Positions 1 to 8,678 are shown, counted from the first letter of the stretch. The stretch: 64,000 bases of DNA from a candidate division TM6 bacterium GW2011_GWE2_41_16 (GCA_000996695.1 LCAT01000002.1:20061-84060); one strand, 5' to 3'. Program-made: numbers and translations. Notes: a model not told the origin generated them from the sequence alone.

Positions 1-1
1 T

Positions 2-3000
2 AACGACCATGCCGTACAAAATCACGCATTGCTTCTTTTTACGCATCTTGTTGAACAAAAGCGGGCGTATTCTGACGCTTTAGATGCGACAAGCAAAGGA
101 ATACAAAGTATTGATCCTACTGTACAAACAAATGCTACAAGACTGAAAGCACTGGTTGAAGAAAAACAGAAACATGAAAATTTAAGAACAGAAACAGCAA
201 TACAACCTGTTGTTTCAAACAGCCCTGCCATAGAACAAGGTGTCGACTGCATTGCAACAATCACCCCCGCCGTAGACACAGGTGATGGTGTCCAAATAGT
301 TACGACAACCCAGCCTACCCGGCCTTCGCCTGGAGCTTCGGCGGGCACGCGCCAAAACTTAGACGGGCAGGCGGCTGCTATTACCACCCCTGCCGTCGAA
401 CCCGAGAGCGACTCGCACGATCAGCAAACGATAGAAAATTTAAAACAACTGCAATTATTGGTCGAACAACAGCAAGAGCAGACCTATCCTCAAGCTCTTG
501 CTGCAGCTAACCTATGTGTGCACAGCACGAATTTTTCGGTACGATGCGGTGCCCTATACCTTTTACGAGCATTAGTTGAAAACGGCCATATCCAGACCTA
601 CCCCGTGGCGTTATCAGCAGCAACTTCGGGCATTCAAGACACAAATCATGAAATACAAGCCTATGCTTTTTATCTTTTGCACGATTTAGTTAAACAAGAA
701 TGTGGGTATTCAGAAGCCTTAGCGGCCGCTAACCTGTATGCGCAAAACACAGATCCTGAGGTACTGGCTCATGCCTTATATCTTTTCCAAGCATTAGTTG
801 AGCAACAACAAGCCCATGTCTATCCCGCAGCTCTTGCAACAGCAATCTCAAACATGAAAAATACACGCGGCGGAGTCCGAAGCACGGCTTTGTGCGTTTT
901 CAGGGCATTAGTCGAACAAGAGCAGGCTTATCCAGAGGCATTAGCTGCAGCTACCCTGTATATGCACAGTGAAATTTCTACGTTACTAGATTGTGTTCTC
1001 GATGTTTTAGAAGCATTGGTGCATCAAAAACAAGCCCAGGCATATCCTGTAGCTCTTGCAACGGCAACTGTTGGCATAAAGAACTCTTACAATTTCGTCA
1101 TACAACACTCTTTGTCGATCATTTTTGAACTCGTCAAAAACGATTCATTTTTACAATCTTGCCCTGATGCATTAGACGCAGCATTTAATGCCGCAATTCA
1201 TGTACTTGAGAGATCGGATCCTGATGCCCAATCGCACAAAGAGATGGCTTTGCAACTACAAACTTTGGTTCAAAACCAACAAAAACGTCTGTTTCCTACT
1301 ACCACAACTACGAATACTTCTCCAACAGAACCAATTACAACGGTGGAACCAAAACAAGAACCGGTACGTGAAAACCTTTCAACAACAGAAACTTCCGGTG
1401 CCATCTGCCCATGTGTTGAGCCAGGCGCTGATGAGGATTTTCAGGGTACATTAGCCCCCGCTATCGACTCAGAAGCTGCCGCGCGAAATATTGCTAAAGA
1501 ACTGAAGGCACTGACCGAAACGATCATCACTCCTGCAGTTGACTCGGGTGACGATATACAACCAACTACCATTATCCCTAAGGTCGATCCGGGTGCCGAC
1601 GATCCATCTGCAAAAATAACTACTCCCACAGCTACACCTGAGCAAAAAGTTGAGAGCGCGCGCCCTGCACCTACAATAACCCAGCCTACGCCAGATCATA
1701 CGCCTAAGCACCTCAATATTTCAGGCTCAGTTTTATCTGGTAGCTTCGGCGGACAAGCCGTTACCACAACCCCCGGTATCGAGCAGCCAACGGTAAAAAA
1801 ACAAGAAGATCCCCTAACAGCACTGCAAAACATGCACAGTACAAATATTCGCGTACAGGTAGCCTCGTTAATGTTTTTCAAAAATTTAGTTGAAAAACAA
1901 CCGATCTGCCCGGAGATAATAGCAGCTGCACAGCTCGGTATGCTCAGCACAAGTGCTCCGGTACTTGTAAGTACTTTACTGCTTCTAAAAACGTTAGTTG
2001 AACACGAACGGGGATATCCAGACGCCCGAACAGCAGCGGCACAAAATACATTACATAGAGACCCTGCCGTACAACATTGCGCCAGTCTTCTCGCTCAAGT
2101 ATTAGCTAAAAAAGAACATATCAGCCCACAAAATGGTCCCGATATTGATGGCAATATTCATCCAGCTGCAACAATCCAGCCTTCACTTTATGGCTTTGGC
2201 GGGCACGCGGCTATGATTGCCCCTGCAGTTGACTCGGGTGATGATATTCAGCCAACTACCACAACCACCACCTCAACACCTTCGCACACAAATATGCCAA
2301 AAAAATCTTTGGCTGAGCTAAAAAAAATATTTAAGACAGCTTGTAAACGTCAACATGATGCATATGAAAAAATACGTCAAAAATACACAACTGCTCTTAG
2401 CGAAACGATCACCCCTGAGGCCGAAGAAAACACTCATACACTTTCACCGCAGATCGACCAATATGTTGAGTTGTGTCAAAAAGAGTTAGAAGAATTGCCC
2501 TGTGAGTTTTATAGACTTTTTTATATTTTTACCCAACTACAAAAAGATCCACGACTTACATCTGTTCACATTTTCAAAAAGCAATTTGATGCAACCATGG
2601 CTTTGTATGACCACGCAACCGTGCATATAGGCTCGCTCCCTTGCTTGATAGATACGAACTTACAGAAAAAAATAACTGCCTTTAGGCAAAACGTTGATGC
2701 TTTTATGAATGATTGGAAAACAAAAAAAATTGTCCCTTCTATCGAGACTCCATGTAACCAACACTATGGAATTCTTTTAAACAAATTTACCGATGCTTTT
2801 TGCAACCTTTTTGATGAATTTAATCATGTACAGCAAAATTCTGACGAGATACAACTTTGCCATTTTGTAAATCATTACGCACAAACCATGGCCCTGTACA
2901 ACACATTACAAAATAAAATATCAAAACCCAAATACATGTATATTTATGACGATCTCTTACCTGTTTATTCACGGGACATCTTTTTTACATTCAGACAAAA

Positions 3001-4630
3001 GGCCCAAGCCTTTTTACAAAGATGGCAGGCACGCAATGCTCCTGAGATTCAAACAGCTCATTCTATGACTCCATTAGAGCAAACGCCTGAAGCATTAGCG
3101 CACACAGTCTTAGAGGTCTTTTACCAGTTTTTTGATGAATTTAATGAAGCACGACAACACCCAAATAGCGTATTAATGGATCGTTTAAATAAACGCTGGG
3201 AAGAGCAAATCACCATTTGTTCTGGTAATACTGCAGATCCAATACATAAGTTCTTTTTTAAAGAAAAAATGAAACTCGATGGTCCCTTGTTCGCTTTTTT
3301 TAGAAACGAAATTGATCCGTTATTAAATCAAGCTACTGATTTAATAACGGATCAAATAAAATCCGGCAACTTCAGCGGACATCTCATAAGCACTTCCGCT
3401 ACGGATATTGAAAGACAAACACTTATTGAGAGACAAACACTGTCTTCAATGGACACCGAACTATACCTTAGCCGAAATGATGAGCAGAAGAATTTTACCA
3501 AAGAAATAATGGCAGCAACTCGTGGCATGCAGAGTACGAATATTGGTATCTTGACAAACTCCCTACAGCTTTTCACATCATTAGTTTGTATAAAACATAT
3601 ATACACAAACGCAATACCAGCAGCAGTACGGGGCATGCTCAGCACGGATACCTGGGTATTGTATGAAGCCTTACGTCTCTTCAAAAAATTAGTTGAACAA
3701 GAGCAAACACAAGCATACCAAGAAGCATTAGCAGCAATTCAAAAAATGCACAGTGAGAATGAAGGGGTGAGAATATGTGCATCAAAACTGAAGACTCTGG
3801 TTGAAGAAAAACAGAGACAGATAGAATCAACGACTTCAACAACACAACCCATCCCCGCAACAAGCCCTGCCGCTGAACAGGGTATTCATGTTGTTCAACC
3901 AACAGAGTCCTCTCAAACAACTACCACTACCCCTACTACAATCCCTGGCAACGAACCTGAGAGCGACTCGAGTGACGATATTCAACCAACTGAAATTGCT
4001 CCAGGTGCTGATCACGACTTTCAGGATACATACGAACCCGAGGTCGACTCGGACGATGAAAATCACTCTTCATCTTCAATCAACCTTGAGATTGCGCCAG
4101 GCGCTGATCACGATTTTCAAGATACATACGAACCCGAGGTCGATTCGGACGATGATATTGAGCCAAAAGCAATACCAGGAATTAACAGTATCCAACCAAC
4201 TACCACAGCAACTGCTATCGCGCCCAATAGCACTGAAATTGTTCCCGGTGCTGATGAAACCATCACACCAGAGGTCGATCCGAACGTTTATGGTATACAA
4301 CCAGCGACTATTACCACTACTACGCCCGCTGTTGACCTGGGTGCTGACAGCATGTCGTCAGGAGCCACAATAAGTCATGCTTCAGCCACCAAATTAAAAC
4401 AACTTATTGAAGAAACACATAGCAATGTGGAATTTTTGATGAAGGAACAAAGTGCAAATACACTACAAATCATAGGCACGTTATTTGAACTGCATAGAAC
4501 ATTAATACCACCAATGACACTTCCGCCAATACTATTACCACCGCCACCTCCGTCCTTACTATTAAATGATGAAGGACTGGAACTGCCACCTCCTCCTTCA
4601 CCATTAATGCCCTATGATCGACCATTTTGA
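2..4630 (+). CDS. Giant HEAT-like-repeat, Thr/Pro-rich protein (5' end outside window)
   Basis: Not recognised as a known family. The frame is open to the window edge, and the residues before the first usable TTG (29) continue the repeat pattern, so the true start lies upstream. Degenerate helical repeats of about 35-40 residues (pattern LF..LVEQ.QA.YP.AL.AA, then MxST) occupy nt ~1-140, 430-1240, 1800-2130 and 3490-3810 and resemble HEAT/ARM solenoids. Three copies of another helical module carrying FFDEF-like motifs lie at ~2480-2740, 2770-3030 and 3070-3330; one copy also occurs in the J-domain protein at 6433. Thr/Pro/Asp-rich linkers (PAVDSGDDIQPTT type) separate the blocks, with a tandem acidic duplication at ~3990-4170. 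The C-terminus (4510-4630) is strongly proline-rich. A secreted, host-directed scaffold is plausible but inferred. Sequence resembling intergenic palindromic elements is present in frame. Confidence 0.8.
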   Translation, partial: NDHAVQNHALLLFTHLVEQKRAYSDALDATSKGIQSIDPTVQTNATRLKALVEEKQKHENLRTETAIQPVVSNSPAIEQGVDCIATITPAVDTGDGVQIVTTTQPTRPSPGASAGTRQNLDGQAAAITTPAVEPESDSHDQQTIENLKQLQLLVEQQQEQTYPQALAAANLCVHSTNFSVRCGALYLLRALVENGHIQTYPVALSAATSGIQDTNHEIQAYAFYLLHDLVKQECGYSEALAAANLYAQNTDPEVLAHALYLFQALVEQQQAHVYPAALATAISNMKNTRGGVRSTALCVFRALVEQEQAYPEALAAATLYMHSEISTLLDCVLDVLEALVHQKQAQAYPVALATATVGIKNSYNFVIQHSLSIIFELVKNDSFLQSCPDALDAAFNAAIHVLERSDPDAQSHKEMALQLQTLVQNQQKRLFPTTTTTNTSPTEPITTVEPKQEPVRENLSTTETSGAICPCVEPGADEDFQGTLAPAIDSEAAARNIAKELKALTETIITPAVDSGDDIQPTTIIPKVDPGADDPSAKITTPTATPEQKVESARPAPTITQPTPDHTPKHLNISGSVLSGSFGGQAVTTTPGIEQPTVKKQEDPLTALQNMHSTNIRVQVASLMFFKNLVEKQPICPEIIAAAQLGMLSTSAPVLVSTLLLLKTLVEHERGYPDARTAAAQNTLHRDPAVQHCASLLAQVLAKKEHISPQNGPDIDGNIHPAATIQPSLYGFGGHAAMIAPAVDSGDDIQPTTTTTTSTPSHTNMPKKSLAELKKIFKTACKRQHDAYEKIRQKYTTALSETITPEAEENTHTLSPQIDQYVELCQKELEELPCEFYRLFYIFTQLQKDPRLTSVHIFKKQFDATMALYDHATVHIGSLPCLIDTNLQKKITAFRQNVDAFMNDWKTKKIVPSIETPCNQHYGILLNKFTDAFCNLFDEFNHVQQNSDEIQLCHFVNHYAQTMALYNTLQNKISKPKYMYIYDDLLPVYSRDIFFTFRQKAQAFLQRWQARNAPEIQTAHSMTPLEQTPEALAHTVLEVFYQFFDEFNEARQHPNSVLMDRLNKRWEEQITICSGNTADPIHKFFFKEKMKLDGPLFAFFRNEIDPLLNQATDLITDQIKSGNFSGHLISTSATDIERQTLIERQTLSSMDTELYLSRNDEQKNFTKEIMAATRGMQSTNIGILTNSLQLFTSLVCIKHIYTNAIPAAVRGMLSTDTWVLYEALRLFKKLVEQEQTQAYQEALAAIQKMHSENEGVRICASKLKTLVEEKQRQIESTTSTTQPIPATSPAAEQGIHVVQPTESSQTTTTTPTTIPGNEPESDSSDDIQPTEIAPGADHDFQDTYEPEVDSDDENHSSSSINLEIAPGADHDFQDTYEPEVDSDDDIEPKAIPGINSIQPTTTATAIAPNSTEIVPGADETITPEVDPNVYGIQPATITTTTPAVDLGADSMSSGATISHASATKLKQLIEETHSNVEFLMKEQSANTLQIIGTLFELHRTLIPPMTLPPILLPPPPPSLLLNDEGLELPPPPSPLMPYDRPF
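1682..1756 (+). repeat. In-frame copy of a dispersed palindromic element
   Basis: This stretch of the giant repeat gene aligns with the reverse complement of the intergenic repeat at 55541-55610. Both begin CAGCCTACGCCAG, share TTTTATCTGG or TTTTCATCTGG in the middle, and end in GCTTCGGCGGACA. A shorter related copy is intergenic at 34130-34155. The element adds the peptide around SGSFGGQA without breaking the frame. Similar peptide patches (PGASAGT, YGFGGHAA) occur near 320-360 and 2180-2210. Confidence 0.6.
3312..3355. repeat. Perfect 19-bp inverted repeat inside the giant repeat gene
   Basis: Arms 3312-3330 and 3337-3355 are exact reverse complements around a 6-nt loop (AGCTAC). The palindrome is translated in frame. 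Its arm length matches four intergenic hairpins in this window (29972, 31745, 33962, 38869), whose arms are 19-20 bp although their sequences differ. Confidence 0.85.
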
Positions 4631-4688
4631 CACAAAATTATCCATAACAACCAATAGGTCTTCCACCATTATCACGTGTAAAAAGTAT

Positions 4689-4780
4689 AAAAAAACCGAA
4701 CTGCGTTCTACCGAACAACTGCGACTCAAACACCTCAAGCTCGATCATCGGTGGCTTAGTACGCACTTGGCTCACCTTTG
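4689..4780 (-). pseudogene. Remnant of the der 3' region
   Basis: About 92 nt are roughly 94% identical to the part of der at 7421-7513, including 48 nt with no mismatch. Read on the minus strand it encodes the Der KH-domain segment around RTKPPMIELEVFE and QLFGRTQFGFF, then diverges into an unrelated tail. It has no start and no G domains. It lies just downstream of, and convergent to, the giant repeat gene, as the real der lies convergent to the J-domain gene. The rest of the 4631-4892 spacer holds only a possible promoter. Confidence 0.8.
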
Positions 4781-4806
4781 CTTGTTACAATTTTAATAAA
4801 AAATCA

Positions 4807-4812
4807 TTGACA
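4807..4812 (+). promoter_or_regulatory. Candidate -35 box (TTGACA) of the small secreted protein gene
   Basis: A consensus TTGACA sits 80 nt before the start at 4893 in very AT-rich sequence. No convincing -10 at 16-18 nt is seen; TATAGT lies further downstream at 4840. Similar TTGACAA boxes precede the RING/ankyrin gene (41131) and the LRR gene (58120), so a shared promoter style for secreted proteins is possible. Confidence 0.3.
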
Positions 4813-4892
4813 ATTATAAAATTTAGTTTATTCTTAATGTATAGTTATAAACAAAATAACAAAATGTGTTTTAAAGCAAAAGGAATTATTAT

Positions 4893-5231
4893 ATGAAACG
4901 CTTATTCGCTCTCAGTATTCTCATCGCACTTACCTGTGCTCCCGTTTTGAAGTCCATGGAATATATCGCAATACCACCCTTTATTATGACCATCACCATG
5001 GCAAATGGGCTTAAAGTTTCAAATGTATTTCAAACAACAAACATACGCGATATTAGATCTTCATTAGAGCCATTAGAACACATTACAATAAACGGTACGA
5101 ATCTTTCAATCATATTTTGCGCAAAACGAGCAAAAGAACTTAGTCTAACAATGTATAAACTTATAACAGCTTTTGTTTCCACAAAAGAGCACCCAACCCC
5201 AGGAACTGTTGCACAATTTATACCATTCTAA
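4893..5231 (+). CDS. Small secreted hypothetical protein
   Basis: 112 aa, no recognised family. The N-terminus is a clear signal peptide (MKRLF, hydrophobic core, then LKSME). The same signal-peptide style, ending in (G/S)ME, is seen in the secreted proteins at 37995 and 41205. AAGGA lies 9 nt before the ATG. The gene ends a few bases from the IS630-type transposase gene, and the protein lacks any recognisable domain after the signal, so it may be the amino-terminal fragment of a longer protein broken by the insertion. Confidence 0.65.
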   Translation: MKRLFALSILIALTCAPVLKSMEYIAIPPFIMTITMANGLKVSNVFQTTNIRDIRSSLEPLEHITINGTNLSIIFCAKRAKELSLTMYKLITAFVSTKEHPTPGTVAQFIPF

Positions 5232-5235
5232 CAAA

Positions 5236-5801
5236 TTAAGCCGCCAAGTTTATCCAAGATCTTGAACATAATCGTTTAATCGCTCCAGGAATCGCAACAA
5301 ACTCATTCCATGCCTGTGTAACGGCCTCGACAATGTCTTCGTAATTTTCAAAACATCGATTGGATAACCATCCTTGTTTAAGCTCTCGCCAAAGTTGTTC
5401 GATTGAATTTAACTCAGGAGAATATGGTGGCAAAGGAAATAAGGTAATATTTTTGGGGATGAGTAATTTAGGGGTACTGTGCCATCCAGCCTGATCAATG
5501 ATGAGTACAGCATGCTTTCCATCGGGAATTGTTTGAGATAACTCAGCAAGAAAAAGTTGCATCATTACAGTATTTTTGTCTGGAAGAATTAATGAAAATC
5601 CAGAATCTCGTTCTGGACACACTGTGGCAAATATATTTGTTGAAATAAACTGTTTTTGTCGAACGACTCGTGGACGCGTTCCTTTCAGAGCCCAAATGCG
5701 TGTTGTGCTTCCCTGCTGTCCAATCCTTGCCTCGTCTTGAAAGTGTATTTCAACGTTTTTTAATTCAACTTTCTCCGGAAGAACCTCAATAATTTTTTTT
5801 T
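5236..5801 (-). CDS. IS630-type transposase, DDE catalytic part (orfB)
   Basis: DDE endonuclease domain of an IS630-like transposase, which would cut and join the element at TA targets. The catalytic acids are visible in FQDEARIG, LIIDQAGWH and LNSIEQLW, and the family motif PPYSPELN is present. The first internal ATG is at 5622, but the frame is open with conserved sequence (QDEARIG, ALKGTRPRV) back to the A-run at 5793-5801. It is therefore most likely translated by a -1 shift from the upstream frame rather than from its own start. No stop interrupts the domain. Confidence 0.8.
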
Positions 5802-6281
5802 AAAATTTTTCTTAAAAGCCTTTTGTTCAGCTTCATTGGCCTTGGGGTGTTTTGATCTGCCTGTAATCCAAGACATTTTTAAGCGTTCAAGAACTCCATA
5901 TATCGAATCTTCAGCATAATTTGCGTCAAACTTTTTCAAAGCCATTTTCTGAATGTCGTATCCGGTAATTCGACCGCCTTTTTTGTTTTCCTGTAAAGCT
6001 AAAACTTCTGCCACAAATTCTTGTTCTTTTTCTTTTGGCAATTTTGGTTTTGCACCGGATCTTGGAAGATCATAAAGTCCTTGAATTCCTCGTTCTTTAA
6101 ACGAACGAAACCATTCTCCAACCGAATGCCTGTTAACATGCAAAGATTTTGCTGTTTTCCCTATGGATCCATTGTCTTTCAGTTGAGCCATTGCTAATAT
6201 TCGAACACGTACACATGCTTTTTTTTCTTTTTTAGCTAATTTGGAAAAATCTGGGCAATCCGCCCCAAAGTCAAACTTCAT
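5760..6281 (-). CDS. IS630-type transposase, N-terminal HTH part (orfA)
   Basis: 173 aa with two helix-turn-helix segments: a Tc1/IS630-like HTH (MAQLKDNGSIGKTAKSLHVNRHSVGEWF) and a second DNA-binding region around KGGRITGYDIQKMALKKF. It should bind the element ends. Near its 3' end the coding strand carries nine consecutive A (5793-5801 on the plus strand as T). A -1 shift there joins it to the DDE frame, whereas the zero frame stops 30-40 nt later. Programmed frameshifting or slippage on A-runs is known in several IS families; here it is inferred. Confidence 0.8.
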   Translation of the reverse strand: MKFDFGADCPDFSKLAKKEKKACVRVRILAMAQLKDNGSIGKTAKSLHVNRHSVGEWFRSFKERGIQGLYDLPRSGAKPKLPKEKEQEFVAEVLALQENKKGGRITGYDIQKMALKKFDANYAEDSIYGVLERLKMSWITGRSKHPKANEAEQKAFKKNFKKKLLRFFRRKLN

Positions 6282-6289
6282 ATGCTCTC

Positions 6290-6329
6290 CTTGATAAAAA
6301 CATCAGAACTAGTATCTAGTTTTATCAAG
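6290..6329. repeat. 10-bp inverted repeat upstream of the transposase
   Basis: CTTGATAAAA (6290-6299) and TTTTATCAAG (6320-6329) are perfect reverse complements. A partial third copy (TTTTTTATCAAG) follows at 6335-6346. They lie just outside the transposase start and may be end-recognition or operator sites of the element. Confidence 0.6.
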
Positions 6330-6432
6330 TTTTCTTTTTTATCAAGCCTTAGGCAAAAAAATTATATGAAATGGTATTAAATCACAATTTGAGCCATTTG
6401 CAGACATCTATGAAGCTCTGAAAGAAAAAGTT

Positions 6433-7290
6433 ATGAGCTATCATCTTCTGCAAGAAAATGACATAGATACCATAGAAGACTTTATTCATGAAGCCACTGA
6501 TTTTCTACACACAACAGCGCCAAAAAATACGCCTTCAACAAGTCAAACAACCTCAACTACAACTACGACTACGCAACAAACATCAACAACTTTTAGCAAT
6601 ACAACGCCTATGCGCAATGTCGTAATAAGCGCCTCGACCCGCAGCATCGCTGTACAACCAGAACAAAATACTTCTTCAACACAACCTGCCTTCAATTTTG
6701 AGGCAATGAGGCGCGAAGCAACAAGAATCGAGTCTTTACGCCAAGCAGCAATCGCCGCTGAACGAAGAATGCTTATGCAAAAAGTAGAGTACATTAAGCT
6801 CGAAATGCTTAGATTTTTTGATGAATTTCAAAAAATAAAAAACAATCCTATACCTTCGGCTGTTACCCAATTTAAAGAAGACTTTACGAATTTTATGAAT
6901 TTTTATAAAAATTATCAAAGCCAAATTACACAATATCGTCTTATGACAATATACGAGATGGATGATTTAATAACTTTTCCACAAAACGTTGAGACCTTCA
7001 TGTGCGGTTTTGATATGGTGCAAAATGCTATCTTCTCAGAAGAATTGATCGGATCTTTTACCCTGTCACAGTGTTATAATATTCTTGAGTTGTCAGAAGA
7101 TGAAAGAAATCAAGAGAAACAAACCGTACTCGACTTAGCAAAAAAACAATACCACAAATTAGCATTAATTTATCATCCGGACAGAGTTCAAGAAAAAACA
7201 GAACAGAACATGCGTAAGGCAACTGCACAGTTCAAGCTTATAAGTCATGCCTTTAATACAATAATCAACCATCCTCTGAACGCACAATAA
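6433..7290 (+). CDS. J-domain protein with Thr-rich linker
   Basis: 285 aa. The C-terminus is a J domain (residues ~218-280) with the HPD motif at 248-250 (YHPDR), which stimulates Hsp70 ATPases. Residues ~35-60 are a Thr/Ser-rich linker, and ~120-200 contain a helical module (MLRFFDEFQKI...) shared with the giant repeat gene at the window start. No signal peptide follows the ATG at 6433 and no clear Shine-Dalgarno precedes it. The frame is open for about 60 nt further upstream, to a stop at 6367, so the original start may have been lost to the adjacent insertion element. Could be a cytosolic co-chaperone or a truncated effector that engages host Hsp70. Confidence 0.75.
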   Translation: MSYHLLQENDIDTIEDFIHEATDFLHTTAPKNTPSTSQTTSTTTTTTQQTSTTFSNTTPMRNVVISASTRSIAVQPEQNTSSTQPAFNFEAMRREATRIESLRQAAIAAERRMLMQKVEYIKLEMLRFFDEFQKIKNNPIPSAVTQFKEDFTNFMNFYKNYQSQITQYRLMTIYEMDDLITFPQNVETFMCGFDMVQNAIFSEELIGSFTLSQCYNILELSEDERNQEKQTVLDLAKKQYHKLALIYHPDRVQEKTEQNMRKATAQFKLISHAFNTIINHPLNAQ

Positions 7291-7302
7291 TTAAAAACGA
7301 AC

Positions 7303-7335
7303 AAAAAAACCGGGTGTTAAAAGCCCGGTTTTTTT
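7303..7335. terminator. Bidirectional terminator between J-domain gene and der
   Basis: Stem AAAAAAACCGGG / CCCGGTTTTTTT with a 9-nt loop, A-run and T-run on both sides, between two convergent genes. Confidence 0.9.
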
Positions 7336-7352
7336 ATACACAAAATATTTTT

Positions 7353-8678
7353 TTATCTTTTCTTCACCACAAACACCAGTGGCACGCCGAGCAGATCATA
7401 CTTCGCACGCAATACGTTTTCAAAAAAACCAAACTGAGTTCTACCAAACAACTGCGGCTCAAACACCTCAAGCTCGATCATCGGTGGCTTAGTACGCACT
7501 TGGCTTACTTTGCGCACTTCAAGTGCTTCACCTAGCCTGAATAACGGTCTACGTGCAAGCTCATGCATGCAAGTAGCATGCAAATTTGCTTGATCTAATT
7601 GTTGGCTATAGCGTTGCCAAAGATCAAAAATCATCGGCAACAATTTGCCTACATTCTTACCTGTTTTTGCAGACAGATTGATTTGAGGCACTTTATCAAG
7701 CAGATGTTTGTAGCGCTCCATGATTACCGCAAGATCAAGGCGCGCTTGTTCGGTGACGATATCGACCTTGTTAAACACAATAATCAAACCTTTGGCACGT
7801 TCTTCGAATGCATAGAATGCAAGCTTAAGCTCTTGGTCAACGATGTCTGCAGCGGTTACATCCACCAGCAACACCACAATATCCGAATCTTTAAGCGCCT
7901 GTAGCGATGAGTGAACCATCAACTTTTCGAGATGCTCATCAACGCCACGTTTACGTCGGATACCGGGGGTATCAATCAGCAAGACATGTTGTTGATAAAA
8001 AGAAATTTGATGGGCAAGTGAATCACGTGTGGTACCCGCAACCTCTGAAACAATCGCTTTTTCTTCATTAAAAATAGCGTTTAACAATGACGATTTGCCC
8101 ACGTTTGGACGGCCGATAAACACTACACGTGGAATAGCTGATTCTTCTGGCTGCTCAGGCGTTGTAACAGGCAAAAGCGATACCAAAAGATCAAACAGCT
8201 CGTACACACCAGTTCCGTGATATGCCGAAACGGGCACTATCTTATTGAAACCAAGCGCATCGAACTCGTGCATGTGCTCTTCAATTAATGGATTGTCCGC
8301 TTTATTTACTACGATAATAACATCGCAACCAAGCTTGTGGAGCTCTTTGGCAATAAAGCGATCGTCTTGGGTAATACCCACGGCCCCGTCTACCAAAAAA
8401 AGCACTATATCTGATTCTGCCACAACTTCTTTTGCACGTTTTTCAATGCGTTGAGCAAGGGCGTCCTGCTTTTTGAGAGCGCCAGCCCAAAGGCCTGCCG
8501 TATCAGCAAGTTCAAACGTGTGGTCCTTCCAGGTTACCGTCGATATAATCGGATCTCGCGTCACACCTGCATAGTCGAGCACAATGCTTTTTACGTCTGA
8601 TGATATGCGATTGAATAATGTCGATTTACCCACGTTCACGCGACCAACAATCGCTATGCGTGCATATTTTTTTTTCAT
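7353..8678 (-). CDS. der: Ribosome assembly GTPase Der (EngA)
   Basis: 441 aa, usual length for Der, a double-G-domain GTPase required for 50S subunit maturation. The first G domain has GRVNVGKS (12-19), DTAGLW and NKAD (125-128); the second has GRPNVGKS (189-196), DTPGIRRK and NKVD (~306). The C-terminal KH-like domain contains RTKPPMIELEVFEPQLFGRTQ (residue ~395 on). The start lies 6 nt after the dnaX stop, suggesting one transcript. A 92-nt copy of its KH-coding region lies at 4689-4780. Confidence 0.97.
   Translation of the reverse strand: MKKKYARIAIVGRVNVGKSTLFNRISSDVKSIVLDYAGVTRDPIISTVTWKDHTFELADTAGLWAGALKKQDALAQRIEKRAKEVVAESDIVLFLVDGAVGITQDDRFIAKELHKLGCDVIIVVNKADNPLIEEHMHEFDALGFNKIVPVSAYHGTGVYELFDLLVSLLPVTTPEQPEESAIPRVVFIGRPNVGKSSLLNAIFNEEKAIVSEVAGTTRDSLAHQISFYQQHVLLIDTPGIRRKRGVDEHLEKLMVHSSLQALKDSDIVVLLVDVTAADIVDQELKLAFYAFEERAKGLIIVFNKVDIVTEQARLDLAVIMERYKHLLDKVPQINLSAKTGKNVGKLLPMIFDLWQRYSQQLDQANLHATCMHELARRPLFRLGEALEVRKVSQVRTKPPMIELEVFEPQLFGRTQFGFFENVLRAKYDLLGVPLVFVVKKR

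Larger units (their letters stand above)
5232..6346 (-). mobile_element. IS630-family insertion element (ends approximate)
   Basis: Two overlapping minus-strand frames encode an HTH part and a DDE part of an IS630/Tc1-mariner-type transposase. Ends were set from the transposase stop and from the repeated CTTGATAAAA/TTTTATCAAG sequences upstream of the transposase start. Convincing terminal inverted repeats and the expected TA duplication could not be fixed by eye. The element lies between a signal-peptide ORF and the J-domain gene. Confidence 0.75.

Noticed and set aside
3888..4373. Plus-strand ORF inside the giant gene
   Set aside because: An alternative frame of Thr/Pro-rich repeats with no separate start signal.
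7314..7535. Plus-strand ORF resembling one at 4614-4796
   Set aside because: The resemblance is only the antisense of the der region and its remnant; neither is a gene.
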